Notes: generated by a model from the letters alone, not told the origin. Positions 17,688-27,176 are shown, numbered from the stretch's first letter. The stretch: DNA of 64,000 bases from Nesterenkonia sp. PF2B19 (GCF_001758425.2 NZ_MDSS02000010.1:1-64000); one strand, 5' to 3'. Numbers and translations are program-made.

Positions 17688-18899
17688 ATGAGCCACATCA
17701 CCCCCGACCCGCACTCCAGCGCTGCCTCGCCCCGCGACACCGGCCCGCGCATCGCCTGCGTCCCTGACTCGTTCAAGGGCTCCGCCACCGCCGCCGAGGC
17801 TGCCGCCGCGCTGGCCCGCCGGCGCTCGGGAGGTGTTCCCGCAGGCGCGGATCACCGAGCTTCCCTTCGCCGACGGTGGCGAAGGCACCCTGGATGCGCT
17901 GCTGGCGGTCTGGGGGCAGGAGGCTGAACAGCTGGAGGTCCTCGACGCCATCGGGCGTCCCGCCACGGCCCTGGTGGGCCGCTCGGCAGACGGTCGGACC
18001 GCAGTGCTGGAGGCGGCCCAGGGCAATGGCCTCCCGCAGGTCAGCGATGTGCCGCTGCAGCCGCGCCGGGCTGACACCTACGGGGTCGGGCTGATCGCGC
18101 GGCACCTGCTGGACTCCGCCCCCGGCGGCACCCGCGTGGAGGAGATCCTGCTGTGCATCGGTGGCTCGGCCAGCACGACGGCGGCACCGGGCTGCTGCGC
18201 GCCCTGGGCGTGGAGTTCCTGGACGACGCAGGCGCCCCGGTGGCGCCCGGCGGGCAGGGGCTGGCCGAGATCGCTGCCGTGGACGTCTCCGGGCTGCATC
18301 CCCGCGCCTCCGACGTGCGGTGGCGGATCGCCGTGGACGTGGACAATCCGTTGACCGGTGAGCGCGGGGCCGCCGCGGTCTTCGGTCCGCAGAAGGGCGC
18401 GGATGAGGACGACGTCGCCGCGCTCGACGCCGGGCTCTCCCACCTGGCCGGCGTGCTCGCCGCCCACACGGGCGCTGAGGCCGAGGATTACCGGCAGGCC
18501 GCGGGCTTCGGGGCGGCCGGCGGCATCCCTGTGGGGCTGGTGAGCCTGCTCGGGGCCGAGGTGGTGCCGGGTTCGCAGATGGTGGGCGAGGCCGTGGGTC
18601 TGGCCGAGTCACTGGCCGAAGCCGACATCGTGCTGACCGGCGAAGGCTCCCTGGACTCCCAGTCACTGGGTGGGAAGGTCGTGGAGGCGGTGCGCCGCAA
18701 CGCGCCGGCGGGTGCCGCCGTCGTCGTCATCGCCGGCACCGTGAAGCTGACCGCCGCCGAATGTCGGGAGGCGGGGCTGACCGGGGCATTCTCCATCGCG
18801 CCCGGGGCCGCGGAGCTTCAGGAGCTGCTGGAGCGCGCGCCCGAGCTGATCACGCAGACCGCGGCCCAAGCCTGCGGGCTGCTGGCGCACAGCCGCTGA
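17688..18899 (+). pseudogene. glxK: Glycerate 2-kinase family protein with two frameshifts
   Basis: A glycerate kinase (GlxK/GarK family) that phosphorylates D-glycerate for entry to glycolysis. Three frames are needed: RIACVPDSFKGSATAAEAA; then EVFPQARITELPFADGGEGT to LLCIGGSAST; then DGGTGLLRALGVEFL to the C-terminus GLLAHSR. The joins need one C removed at about 17819-17821 (giving ALARGAREVFPQA) and one G added at about 18177 (giving GSASTDGGTG). DSFKGS, PFADGGEGT, TDGGTG, GAAGGIP and LTGEGSLDSQSL are family signatures. The restored length is 403 residues. Both flanks of each break are conserved, so errors are likelier than decay. It follows the dehydratase in the same operon. Confidence 0.87.
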
Positions 18900-18922
18900 G
18901 CTCCCTCCGCGGACCGAGTTGC

Positions 18923-18982
18923 CTCCGCGGTTTGGGCCCTTATCCGGCGCTGGGAGCCCTCAGAAGGGCCTAAACCGCGGAG
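18923..18982. terminator. Long inverted repeat between convergent genes
   Basis: CTCCGCGGTTTGGGCCCTT (18923-18941) pairs with AAGGGCCTAAACCGCGGAG (18964-18982) at 18 of 19 positions around a 22-nt loop. It sits between the glycerate kinase and FMN reductase stops, so it can stop transcription from both sides, but the arms are unusually long and T-poor for a simple terminator. Confidence 0.6.
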
Positions 18983-19011
18983 TCATCGTGGCGCGGACTT
19001 CCCGGGAGAGC

Positions 19012-19551
19012 TCAGGAGTGCTGCTCCACCCAGGTGGTGAGCGCCTCCATGTACTTGGCGGCGCGCGTGGCGAGCTGCTCGTCTGGGCCGGCGTCGCCGA
19101 AGGTGTCCTCGGTGACCTGCACGGCCATCAGCGGGGTGCCCATGAGCTTGACCCCGAGCAGCGGCAGGAAGCTGCGCAGCTGAGTCTGCGAGTTGATGGT
19201 CCCGAACCTGCTGGGCGAGGCACCGGCGATGCCCATCGGCTTACCGCGCAGCACGCCCTGCCGCGGGGGTCGGGTGAGGATGTCGATCGCGTTCTTCACC
19301 GGAGCGGGGAAGCTCTGGTTGTGCTCCGGACTGACCAGCAGCAGCCCATCGCAGGCGGAGGCCTGCTCCTTGAATACGGTCATCTCGGCCGGGAAGTCGT
19401 CGTCGAGGTGCCGGTCATAGAGCGGCAGGGGGCGGATGTCGATCTCGGTGAGCTCTGCCCGCTCCGGGGCCTGGTCCACCAAGACCTCGGCGAGCTTCCG
19501 GTTCACGGAGTCCTCCGCGAAGCTGCCCACGATGTATCCGATCCGCACCAT
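19012..19551 (-). CDS. NADPH-dependent FMN reductase family protein
   Basis: A 179-residue flavodoxin-fold reductase. IGYIVGSFAEDSVNRKLAE at the N-terminus binds the FMN phosphate, and GLLLVSPEHNQSFPAPVKNA matches the SPEYN-type motif of the family. Members reduce free FMN, quinones or azo compounds with NAD(P)H in the cytosol. The ATG at 19551 has GGGAG upstream. It stands alone, so the physiological substrate cannot be inferred. Confidence 0.9.
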   Translation of the reverse strand: MVRIGYIVGSFAEDSVNRKLAEVLVDQAPERAELTEIDIRPLPLYDRHLDDDFPAEMTVFKEQASACDGLLLVSPEHNQSFPAPVKNAIDILTRPPRQGVLRGKPMGIAGASPSRFGTINSQTQLRSFLPLLGVKLMGTPLMAVQVTEDTFGDAGPDEQLATRAAKYMEALTTWVEQHS

Positions 19552-19682
19552 CTGTGCTCCCTTCCCGTCGACGACGATGCCAGTCTGGCACGACAGTCCC
19601 TGCGGGCGGGAGGAGGTGACGGGAAGGCCTACCCCTGGCGGGGATCCGGATCAGCCCCGGTCCATGCCGCCTCAGCTCCAGC

Positions 19683-19910
19683 TCAGATCCAGCGGAAGTC
19701 CCCGGAGCCTCCGATCCTCCACCGATGACCCGCACGCTCGACCTCAAGCCGCTGCAGGGCCAGCTCGCGAGCACGGAGGAGTCGGACCTCGCGGGAGAGA
19801 ACCCGACGACGGCGTCGGGCTTCGCGGCGTGCGGCCCGAGCCTGCCGATGGGGCGGAGGTTCCAGACTCTCGGACGCGGGGGCATCCGGCCGGGGCGCTG
19901 TGGTGATCAT
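19683..19910 (-). CDS. Small Arg-rich hypothetical protein
   Basis: A 75-residue frame with a Pro-rich start and a strongly basic, probably helical middle (ARREARRRRRVLSREVRLLR) and an ending GGSGDFRWI. It is unrecognised. Support is the isolated position with no competing gene on either strand and a 7-3-7 inverted repeat (19933-19949) 23 bp upstream of the ATG. High GC makes spurious frames common, so it may not be real. Confidence 0.35.
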   Translation of the reverse strand: MITTAPRPDAPASESLEPPPHRQARAARREARRRRRVLSREVRLLRARELALQRLEVERAGHRWRIGGSGDFRWI

Positions 19911-19932
19911 GCACCCACGCTATGGAGCGATG

Positions 19933-19949
19933 AGGACAGATTCTGTCCT
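19933..19949. promoter_or_regulatory. 7-3-7 inverted repeat upstream of the small Arg-rich frame
   Basis: AGGACAG-ATT-CTGTCCT is a perfect inverted repeat, of the size of a repressor site. The regulator is unknown. Confidence 0.4.
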
Positions 19950-19977
19950 GATCTCGCGGGCGCTGGCGTCCGCCCCA

Positions 19978-20049
19978 CGTTGACCCCGGAGATCGTATCG
20001 CTAACCTCGCGTCAGTGCGTGGATTCCGACCAACGCTCCGGGGTCAACG
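19978..20049. repeat. 72-bp element bounded by a 14-bp perfect inverted repeat
   Basis: CGTTGACCCCGGAG (19978-19991) is the exact reverse complement of CTCCGGGGTCAACG (20036-20049). The 44-bp interior is not obviously structured or coding. It ends just before the pirin stop, so it could be a terminator or a small repeat element. Confidence 0.5.
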
Positions 20050-20062
20050 CCGGAGGGTCGGC

Positions 20063-21235
20063 TCATCCCCGCGGCTTCATCCGAGTGGTCGGCAGAGCCG
20101 GGGCAGGCAGGGGCGGCTCGGTGTGCCGCGGGAAGTCGCCGAACTGCGGGAAGGGGCGGCCGTCGTCGTAGGTCTCCCCGGCGAGCGCGTCCCGCAGCTC
20201 CCCGGACAGCGGCGCTCCGAGCGGCTCACCCTCCGGCAGGTGCCGGTGCAGCGGGGAACCCGCAGGAGGAGGCTCGAAGCCCATCTCCGACTGGTAGGCG
20301 GCCCGGTAGGCGGCGATGTCCTCGTGGCTGCGACCCACGAAGTTCCACCACATCACGATCCGCTCTCCCAAGGGCAGGCCGCCCAGCAGCAATGCCGCCA
20401 CGGGCTCCTCACCGGCGTCGATCCGCAGAGCGGTGCGTCCGACGTCGGCCACGGCCAGATGGTCGGCGGGAACGTCCGCGCCGTCGACGCGCACCCGGCC
20501 GGACACCGGGAGCAGGCCGTGTTCGTGATCTGCGGGGATCGTGAGCTCCAGGCTCGCACCGGGTTCCAGGCGCAGCTCGGCGCCGGTCAGCGGCAGAGGC
20601 GTGGGCACCGGCGAACGGCTGCCGAGCAGCTCGCCGAGGAAGACCTTCGCCTCCCAACCCCGGCCGGTGACGGTCTCAGGACGGTACGCCGCCAGTGAGG
20701 GCTCCGAGAACCGGTGGTCCTGCGGGAACGCGAACCACAGCTGCGCGCCATGCAGCACAGTGGTGTCCTCGGTGGAGTACTCGGAGTGGCTGATGCCGCT
20801 CCCTGCGTTCATCAGGGCCAGCTCACCGGGACGGACGGTGGCCCAATGTCCGGCGGAGTCCAGGTGGTCGATGCGGCCGGAGAACAGCCAGGAGACGGTG
20901 GCCAGTCCGGTGTGCGGATGGCGGGGCACCCGCATCGGCGTGGACGCGGAGACGTCGTCAGGACCGTAGAAGTCCAGGAAGCACCAGGCCCCCACCAGGG
21001 AGCGCGCACGCTGTGGCAGGGTTCGGCGGACAGTCATGGCCCGCGGCCCTCCGAGCGGCACCTCCCGCGGCTCAAGGATCTCGACGCCGGAGTCAGCCAC
21101 GGCGACGCCGTCGCGCAGTCCCCCGGTGCCGCCCACCTGGGGGCCGCCCACCTGGGGGCCGTTGACCTGGGGGCCGTTGACCTGGGGGCCGTTGACACAG
21201 ACCCGCTCCTGCGGGGCGCGCTCCACATTGCTCAT
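20063..21235 (-). CDS. Pirin family protein
   Basis: A 390-residue bicupin. The N-terminal cupin holds the metal ligands in MRVPRHPHTGLATVSWLFSG and in SGISHSEYST, typical of pirins (HPHxG; H-x-E). The C-terminal cupin ends with the WWNFVGRSHEDIAAYR signature. Pirins are cytosolic iron proteins acting as quercetinases or regulators; neither role can be chosen here. The first 40 residues contain a V(N/G)GPQ repeat encoded by a 15-bp tandem repeat, absent from typical pirins. Stands alone next to a possible operator at 21271-21287. Confidence 0.92.
   Translation of the reverse strand: MSNVERAPQERVCVNGPQVNGPQVNGPQVGGPQVGGTGGLRDGVAVADSGVEILEPREVPLGGPRAMTVRRTLPQRARSLVGAWCFLDFYGPDDVSASTPMRVPRHPHTGLATVSWLFSGRIDHLDSAGHWATVRPGELALMNAGSGISHSEYSTEDTTVLHGAQLWFAFPQDHRFSEPSLAAYRPETVTGRGWEAKVFLGELLGSRSPVPTPLPLTGAELRLEPGASLELTIPADHEHGLLPVSGRVRVDGADVPADHLAVADVGRTALRIDAGEEPVAALLLGGLPLGERIVMWWNFVGRSHEDIAAYRAAYQSEMGFEPPPAGSPLHRHLPEGEPLGAPLSGELRDALAGETYDDGRPFPQFGDFPRHTEPPLPAPALPTTRMKPRG
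21128..21196. repeat. 15-bp tandem repeat in the pirin N-terminus, about 4.6 copies
   Basis: Units GCCGCCCACCTGGGG (two) and GCCGTTGACCTGGGG (two, plus a partial) encode a pentapeptide repeat of the VNGPQ/VGGPQ type. The period is a multiple of three, so copy changes keep the frame. Confidence 0.9.
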
Positions 21236-21270
21236 CCTGGCACCTCCGACACTCAGCCACGGGGGTCATT

Positions 21271-21287
21271 CAGATTTGAATCATCTG
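21271..21287. promoter_or_regulatory. Possible operator upstream of the pirin gene
   Basis: CAGAT-N7-ATCTG, overlapping ATTCA-N4-TGAAT, lies 36 bp upstream of the pirin start in an AT-richer patch. The size suits a MarR- or TetR-type dimer. Confidence 0.3.
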
Positions 21288-21413
21288 GGGTCTCCACTGT
21301 AGCCGAGAGGAACGACGCCGCAAGAGCCCCGGCCGCCTCCCTCTCTCACCTGATTCCCACAGTGAGCCGTCATCCTGGAACTCATGAGGACAGGCGCCCG
21401 GTCCGGCCGGTCG

Positions 21414-21456
21414 TCCAGGCCTGGCCTGCGGCACATCCAGGCCTGGCCTGCGGCAC
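21414..21456. repeat. 21-bp direct repeat upstream of the lacI gene
   Basis: Two identical 21-mers, beginning TCCAGGCCTGG and ending CTGCGGCAC, lie at 21414-21434 and 21436-21456. Looser 15-bp repeats (GGCCTGGATCTCGCC type) follow at about 21500-21545. No gene is seen in the 21236-21583 gap. Confidence 0.75.
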
Positions 21457-21583
21457 CCCGGACCGCGGCGCATCTCCGAGCCGGGCCCGCCCTCCGCGCT
21501 GGCCTGGATCTCGCCGGCCTGATTCTGTCCGGCCTCGATCTGCCCAGCGGGGAGTGCACCCTGAGCAGGTCGTGTAGCCTCCC

Positions 21584-22639
21584 ATGACCATGGGGAGGTC
21601 ACGCGAGGAGCGCACCGGAGGGACGTCACGACGGCGGCGCGTCACCATCGCCGACGTCGCCGCCGAGGCCGGGGTCTCCACCGCGGCAGTCTCCAAGGTC
21701 CTCCGTGACGCCTACGGCGTGAGTGACCAGATGCGGACGAAGGTCCAGGCCGCCGTCGATGCCCTCGGGTACCGGCCCCACACCGGCGCCCGGGCGATGC
21801 GGGGACGCTCCTACACGGTGGGGGTGATGCTGCTGGACGTGGCCGCGCAGTTCCAGTGGGAGATCATCGACGGCATCAGCACCCATCTGGAGTCCACCCC
21901 GTTCCAAGAGGTCCTCATCACCGGAGGGACGGACCCCGCCCGGCAGAAGCGCGCGGTAGAGGCCCTGCTGGACCGTCAGATGGACGGCCTGGTCCTCATC
22001 ACCCCGAACATGGAAGCCTCGTGGCTCGAGGAGCTCGGACGCCGCGTGCCCCTGGTGACGGTCGCCCGCCATGGACCCTCACAGACCTATGATTCGGTGG
22101 TCACCGACGACCGCCTCGGTGCGGTCCTGGTGGTCGATCATCTCGTCGCCCTCGGCCACCGGCGGATCATGCACATCACGGCGCCGATCGGGGAGCTGGA
22201 GCGCCCGTCGGTGCTGTCCCAGACTCCGCGACTGGACGGATACCTGGCGGCCATGGAGCGCCATGGACTCCCCCCGCAGGTGATCGAGACGGACTATTCG
22301 GAGCCCGGCGGCCACCGCGCCGCCGCCCAGGCGCTGGACGCGGCGACCCCGCCGTCAGCAATCTTCGCCGGAGCCGACGGCAGTGCGCTGGGCGCCCTGC
22401 GCGCCGCTGAGGAGCGCGGCCTCGAGGTGCCGGAGCACCTCTCCGTAGTGGGCTTCGACAACGCCTTCGTCTCCGGCATCGGCAGGGTCTCACTGAGCAC
22501 GGTGGACCAGGATGGGCCCGCCACCGGAAGGATCGCCGCGGAGCTGCTGCTGCAGCGGCTGGACGGCCGCACCGAACCTGCCCATCGAGTCATCTCACCC
22601 GACCTGGTGATCCGCGGAACCAGCGCTCCCCCGCGCTGA
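21584..22639 (+). CDS. LacI family transcriptional regulator
   Basis: A 351-residue repressor. The DNA-binding headpiece is at residues 20-42 (TIADVAAEAGVSTAAVSKVL) and the hinge helix lies near residues 55-65. The periplasmic-binding-like effector domain follows, with GLVLITPN and SVVGFDNAFVSG. A second ATG six bases on is equally possible. It precedes the MFS transporter and rhamnosidase genes by about 160 bp, and two LacI-type palindromes lie between them, so it most likely controls the uptake and hydrolysis of rhamnose-containing sugars. It lies in the same direction as its presumed targets. Confidence 0.93.
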   Translation: MTMGRSREERTGGTSRRRRVTIADVAAEAGVSTAAVSKVLRDAYGVSDQMRTKVQAAVDALGYRPHTGARAMRGRSYTVGVMLLDVAAQFQWEIIDGISTHLESTPFQEVLITGGTDPARQKRAVEALLDRQMDGLVLITPNMEASWLEELGRRVPLVTVARHGPSQTYDSVVTDDRLGAVLVVDHLVALGHRRIMHITAPIGELERPSVLSQTPRLDGYLAAMERHGLPPQVIETDYSEPGGHRAAAQALDAATPPSAIFAGADGSALGALRAAEERGLEVPEHLSVVGFDNAFVSGIGRVSLSTVDQDGPATGRIAAELLLQRLDGRTEPAHRVISPDLVIRGTSAPPR

Positions 22640-22673
22640 CCTGGGCGGACCGAAATACTCCCCGACACATCCT

Positions 22674-22711
22674 ATGAATCGTTTCATCTCCTGCTTGTAA
22701 AACGTTCTACA
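22674..22711. promoter_or_regulatory. Two LacI-type operators before the MFS transporter gene
   Basis: ATGAATCGTTTCAT (22674-22687) and TGTAAAACGTTCTACA (22696-22711) are near-perfect palindromes with a central CG, 22-25 bp apart centre to centre. They lie 86-123 bp upstream of the transporter start and just after the lacI gene. Confidence 0.65.
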
Positions 22712-22796
22712 TCCCTCTACGCTGTGTGACCACGCCCACGTGACGCACCTCACCGGGCAGCACAGGCTGTCACCCACACTCCCGCAGGAGCAACCC

Positions 22797-24077
22797 ATGT
22801 CACTGAACCCCATGACGCCGGAACGTCGTCGCGCGTGGTGGACCGCCGGCATCGCCGGCATGGCGTCCTACCTCGACGCCGGAGCGATCGTCACCACCGG
22901 CACCGCACTGGTGCTCTACCAGGACGAGCTCGGCATCACCTCCGGCCAGTTCGGCCAGCTCTCCGCACTGCTGATGGTCATGATCGGCCTCGGCGCCCTG
23001 ATCGGCGGCAATCTCTCAGACCGCTTCGGACGCCGCCGCGTCTTCACCGTCACCATGGTCCTCTACGCCGTGGGCGCGCTCATCCTGGTGGCCGCACCCG
23101 GCGTCGGCGCGCTGTACCTGGGCATCCTTCTGCTCGGCTTCGCCTCCGGCGCCGACCTTCCGCCGTCGTTGGCGATGATCGCCGAGGCTGCGCCGGAGAA
23201 CGACGAGGGCAAGATGGTGGCGTTCTCCCACGTGCTGTGGATGATCGCGATCCCGGTGGTCAACGTCTTCGGCATCATCGTCGGCGGCATGGGAGCCACC
23301 GGAGCACGCATCATGTACGGCCATCTGCTCGTGGTCGCGCTCGTGGTGCTGGTGCTGCGCATGCGCCTGCCCGAATCTCCCCTCTGGGCGCGACGCCAGG
23401 TCGACGTGGACACCGGCGCCGTGGATCGGGCCAGCCTCAAGGACCTGTTCTCCCGGCGGTGGTTCCCCGCCCTGGCCGGCGTCGCGCTCTTCTACGCAAT
23501 CACCAACATCGCGGCCAACACCAACGGGCAGTTCTCCACCTACATGTACGTCAATGTGGCCGGGGCCGACGTCTCCACGGCCTCGGCGATGAGCCTGGTG
23601 GGGCTGGGCTGCAGCATCGCCGCTTCTCTGTTCCTGATGCGCATCGTGGACACCCGATACCGGATGCTCGCCTTCTTGCTCGGCACCGTCGCGGCGGTCA
23701 TCGCCTGCCTGGTCCCCGCCGTGGTGGGAATCTCCATCCTGGCGCTCGTGCTGTTCGGCGTCGTCTACGGGATCTCCGGCATCGTCTCCGGCGAACCCAT
23801 GTTCAAGGTCTGGTCCCAGGAGCTGATACCCACCGCACACCGCAGCACCGCCCAGGGGGTGTCCATCGCGTTCGCGCGTGCCGTCGCCGCCGGCGTCGGG
23901 CTCGTCACCCCGGCGATCCTGGACCGCAGCGCCGAGCTGATGTTCCTGTTCCTGGCCGGGGTCATCCTGGTGGCCGGGCTCATCGGACTCCTCTGGGTGG
24001 CGCGCCGCCCGAAGGTCCTCCAGGCCGAGAAGGACCCGACGACGCACCCGCAGCCGGCTGACTCCCCGACCTCATGA
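22797..24077 (+). CDS. MFS sugar transporter
   Basis: A 426-residue, 12-span major facilitator. The loop 2-3 motif GGNLSDRFGRRRVF is the MFS motif A. WFPALAGVALFYAITNIAAN and the following spans match sugar/metabolite porter forms. The ATG at 22797 has AGGAG seven bases upstream, preferred over 22740. It overlaps the rhamnosidase gene by four bases (ATGA) and is preceded by two LacI-type sites. Inferred role: proton-coupled uptake of rhamnose-containing oligosaccharides that the next gene product cleaves. Confidence 0.88.
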   Translation: MSLNPMTPERRRAWWTAGIAGMASYLDAGAIVTTGTALVLYQDELGITSGQFGQLSALLMVMIGLGALIGGNLSDRFGRRRVFTVTMVLYAVGALILVAAPGVGALYLGILLLGFASGADLPPSLAMIAEAAPENDEGKMVAFSHVLWMIAIPVVNVFGIIVGGMGATGARIMYGHLLVVALVVLVLRMRLPESPLWARRQVDVDTGAVDRASLKDLFSRRWFPALAGVALFYAITNIAANTNGQFSTYMYVNVAGADVSTASAMSLVGLGCSIAASLFLMRIVDTRYRMLAFLLGTVAAVIACLVPAVVGISILALVLFGVVYGISGIVSGEPMFKVWSQELIPTAHRSTAQGVSIAFARAVAAGVGLVTPAILDRSAELMFLFLAGVILVAGLIGLLWVARRPKVLQAEKDPTTHPQPADSPTS

Positions 24078-26412
24078 CCACTCGACACCCAGAGAAGGAC
24101 CCCATGACGCAGCACCTCGCCACCGACCCTGGCAGCCACACCGCCGACCTGCCCCCGCTCACCGCCGAGGCCATCACCCCGGCCCGGCCCGTGGACACCG
24201 CCCCGCGATTCCGCCGTGCCTTCACGCTGGACACCGGACACGGAGGCGTCGCCCGCGCCACACTGCGGGCCTCCGCCCTCGGCGTCTACGAGGCCCAGCT
24301 CGACGACGTTCCGGTCAGCGACGACGTACTGGCCCCCGGCTGGTCCAGCTACGAATGGAGGCTGCGATACCAGACCTACGACGTCACCCACCAGCTGCGA
24401 GCCGACTCCGCCGACGACGAGCACGTGCTCACCGCCACCGTGGGCAACGGCTGGTACCTGGGCCAGCTCGGCTGGCAGGAGCGACGGCGGCTCTACGGGG
24501 AGCACCGGGGCCTGATCATGCAGCTGGACGTGGAGTACGACGACGGCCACGTGCAGTCGATCCGCACGGATGCCTCCTGGACGGCCTCCGGATCAGAGAT
24601 CCTCTCCGACGACCTCTACGACGGCCAGACCATCGACGCACGCCGGCGGGAACAGGACGCCGAGCAGGTGCCGGTGCGCACCCTCGAAGTCGATGCCGAG
24701 CTGGTGGAGCCGCTGGGACCGCCGGTACGCCGCCAGCAGGAGATCGCCCCGCAGCGGATCTGGACCTCCCCGTCGGGGAAGACCCTGGTCGACTTCGGGC
24801 AGAACCTCGTGGGCTGGATCCGGATGACCGCGTCCGGGAGCCCAGGCGAGACGATCACCGTGCGTCACGCCGAGGTGCTGGAGCATGACGAGCTGGGCAC
24901 CCGTCCGCTGCGGCACGCCGACGCCACCGACCGCTTCGTCCTCTCCGGCGGACAGGACACCTTCGAACCCACGTTCACGTTCCACGGATTCCGCTACGCC
25001 GAGGTGACCGGCTACCCCGGCACGCTGACCGCAGACGCGCTGACCGCCGTCGTCGTGCATTCCGAGATGCCGCGCACCGGGACCTTCCGCACCTCACATG
25101 ACCTGGTGAACCGGCTGCACGAGAACGTGGTGTGGGGGCTGCGCGGGAATTTCCTGGACGTGCCCACCGACTGCCCGCAGCGCGACGAGCGGCTGGGCTG
25201 GACCGGTGACATCGCCGTGTTCGCCCCGGCGGCGGCGCACCTGTACGACGTGCACGGCTTCCTAGCCGACTGGCTGCGGGATGTGGACGCGGAGCAGCGG
25301 GCCGCTGACGGGTTCGTGCCCTATGTGGTGCCGGATGCCCTGAAGTACCAGGACATGCCGGAGGAGTTCCAACCCGTGGAGACGGCGGCGATCTGGTCCG
25401 ACGCCGCCGTGTGGGTGCCGTGGGCGCTGTGGGAGGCCTCTGGAAACGCCGAGGTCCTGGCCGTCCAGTACGACTCGATGACCGCACACCTGCGCCGCGT
25501 GGAGTCCCGGCTCTCGCCGACCGGACTGTGGGATCAGGACTTCCAGTTCGGCGATTGGTTGGACCCTGATGCCTCTCCCCACGAGCCCTGGAACGCCAAG
25601 GCCGACCGTGCGGTGGTGGCCACTGCCTGTGTGGTGCGCACCGCCCGCATGGTCGCCGAGACTGCACAGATCCTGGGCCGTGACGACGACGCCGCCACCT
25701 TCCGCGCGCTGGCCGACCTGGTCCAGGCCGCATTCCTGGAGCACTATGTGGACGCCGAGGGGCGGATCCGCTCGGACTCCACCACCGTCTACACCCTGGC
25801 GATCGTCTTCGACCTGCTGGACGGGACACGGCGTGCCGCCGCCGGCGAGCGCCTGGCTGAGCTGGTGCGCCAGGCGGAGTTCCGGGTGTCCACCGGCTTC
25901 GCCGGGACCCCGTACATCACCGAGGCGCTGAGCAGCACCGGGCACACGGAGGAGGCCTACGGGCTGCTGCTGGAGACCGGCTGCCCGTCCTGGCTGTACC
26001 CGGTGACGATGGGGGCCACCACCATCTGGGAGCGCTGGGACTCCATGCTGCCGGACGGTCGATCAACCCCGGGGAGATGACCAGCTTCAACCACTACGCG
26101 CTGGGGTCGGTGGCCGCCTGGATGCACCGTGTGGTCGGCGGTCTGGCTCCAGCGGCGCCGGGCTATGCGCGGGTGCGGGTGGCCCCGCAGCCGCCGGTCG
26201 GGGTCTTCGCCGAGGAGATCACCTGGGCGGAGACCACCCAGCAGACGCCCCACGGGCTGGTCACCGTGGCCTGGCGGCGCGAGGGGCAGGCGGTGGTGCT
26301 GACGGTGGAGCTCCCGGAGGGGGTCGAGGCCGACGTCGACCTCTCCTCCACGTTCCCGCAGGCCGAACCGGCCGTGCTCGGGGCGGGGCGGCACGAGCTG
26401 CGATTCGGCTGA
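24074..26412 (+). pseudogene. Alpha-L-rhamnosidase-like GH78, frameshifted near the C-terminus
   Basis: A GH78 inverting glycosidase that removes terminal alpha-L-rhamnose. The N-terminal beta domains contain GNGWYLGQLGW (around residues 125-135). The catalytic (alpha/alpha)6 barrel has the signature DCPQRDERLGWTGD with Asp371 and Glu372. The frame ends after IWERWDSMLPDG; adding one T at about 26059 gives GSINPGEMTSFNHYALGSV, the conserved continuation, and then runs to 26412 (779 residues). A start at 24104 (MTQHLATD, AGAAGG upstream) is an alternative. There is no signal peptide, so it acts on imported sugars. The break is probably a sequencing error. Confidence 0.9.
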
Positions 26413-26475
26413 GGCAGGGTTCGGCTGAAGCGGGGCTCGGCTGAGAGGCGCCGATGGCCTGCCGCTGAGACGACA

Positions 26476-26509
26476 ACGGCCCGTCTCCCTGATCAGGGAG
26501 ACGGGCCGT
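26476..26509. terminator. Bidirectional terminator, 34-bp perfect palindrome
   Basis: ACGGCCCGTCTCCCT (26476-26490), GATC loop, AGGGAGACGGGCCGT (26495-26509). It lies between the convergent rhamnosidase and Ohr genes. Confidence 0.85.
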
Positions 26510-26552
26510 GGCACGTGCGGCGGAAGCGCGGGCGCTTCTCCTCGCGGATCGA

Positions 26553-26975
26553 TCAGTCGTCGGTCACGACGACCTTGACCTCGATGTTGCCGCGGGTGGC
26601 GTTGGAGTAGGGGCACACCTCGTGGGCCTTGTCGGCCAGCTTCTGCGCCTCATCCTGGGGCAAGTCCGGCACGACCACCTCGAGGGTGACCTCCAGACCG
26701 AAGCCGCCCTCGGGCAGCTTGCCGATGCCGACCTTGGCCCCCACGGAGGAGTCGCCCAGCTCGGCGTTCTCCTGGCTGGCGACCAGCTGCAGCGCGCCGT
26801 GGAAGCAGGCCGCGTAGCCGGCGGCGAAGAGCTGCTCCGGGTTGGCGCCCTCGCCGGATCCGCCCATGGCCTTCGGGGCGGCCAGGTCGAGGTCGACGCG
26901 GCCGTCGTCGGTACGGGTGTGGCCGTTGCGGCCTCCCCCGGTCGCGATGGCCTCCGCCGTGTACAGGGTCTCCAT
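26553..26975 (-). CDS. Organic hydroperoxide resistance protein, OsmC/Ohr family
   Basis: A 140-residue thiol peroxidase. Both redox Cys residues are present, in AACFHGAL and CPYSNATRGN, as in Ohr rather than YhfA types. Ohr reduces organic and lipid hydroperoxides with lipoylated proteins as electron donors. The ATG at 26975 follows AGGAGA. The ORF reads in frame further upstream but without homology. No ohrR regulator is adjacent; the gene is isolated between a terminator and the divergent galactokinase. Confidence 0.93.
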   Translation of the reverse strand: METLYTAEAIATGGGRNGHTRTDDGRVDLDLAAPKAMGGSGEGANPEQLFAAGYAACFHGALQLVASQENAELGDSSVGAKVGIGKLPEGGFGLEVTLEVVVPDLPQDEAQKLADKAHEVCPYSNATRGNIEVKVVVTDD

Positions 26976-27176
26976 GGTGATCTCCTCTCGGTCGACGATC
27001 AGTCCTGCATCAGAACAACACATCTGTCCGGCCTTGACCAGGGGTTCGTGCCGGTATTCGCTCAGAGCTGTGCGCTGTTCAACCACTCCTCCACCCGGGG
27101 GCGGGACGTCGCCGGTGAGCCTGGCTCGTGTCACCGATGCCGTGTCCGGGCCGTCCGCCAGGCAGAATAGGGAACC

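Noticed and set aside
18923-20049. Insertion sequence ends bounding the FMN reductase gene
   Set aside because: The two inverted repeats are each internally paired but unlike each other, no transposase gene is present and no target-site duplication is visible.
22674-22711. Palindromes before the MFS gene as the same operator as the 4077 and 4900 sites
   Set aside because: The half-sites differ (ATGAA or TGTA versus GAGAAA), so they belong to a different LacI regulator.
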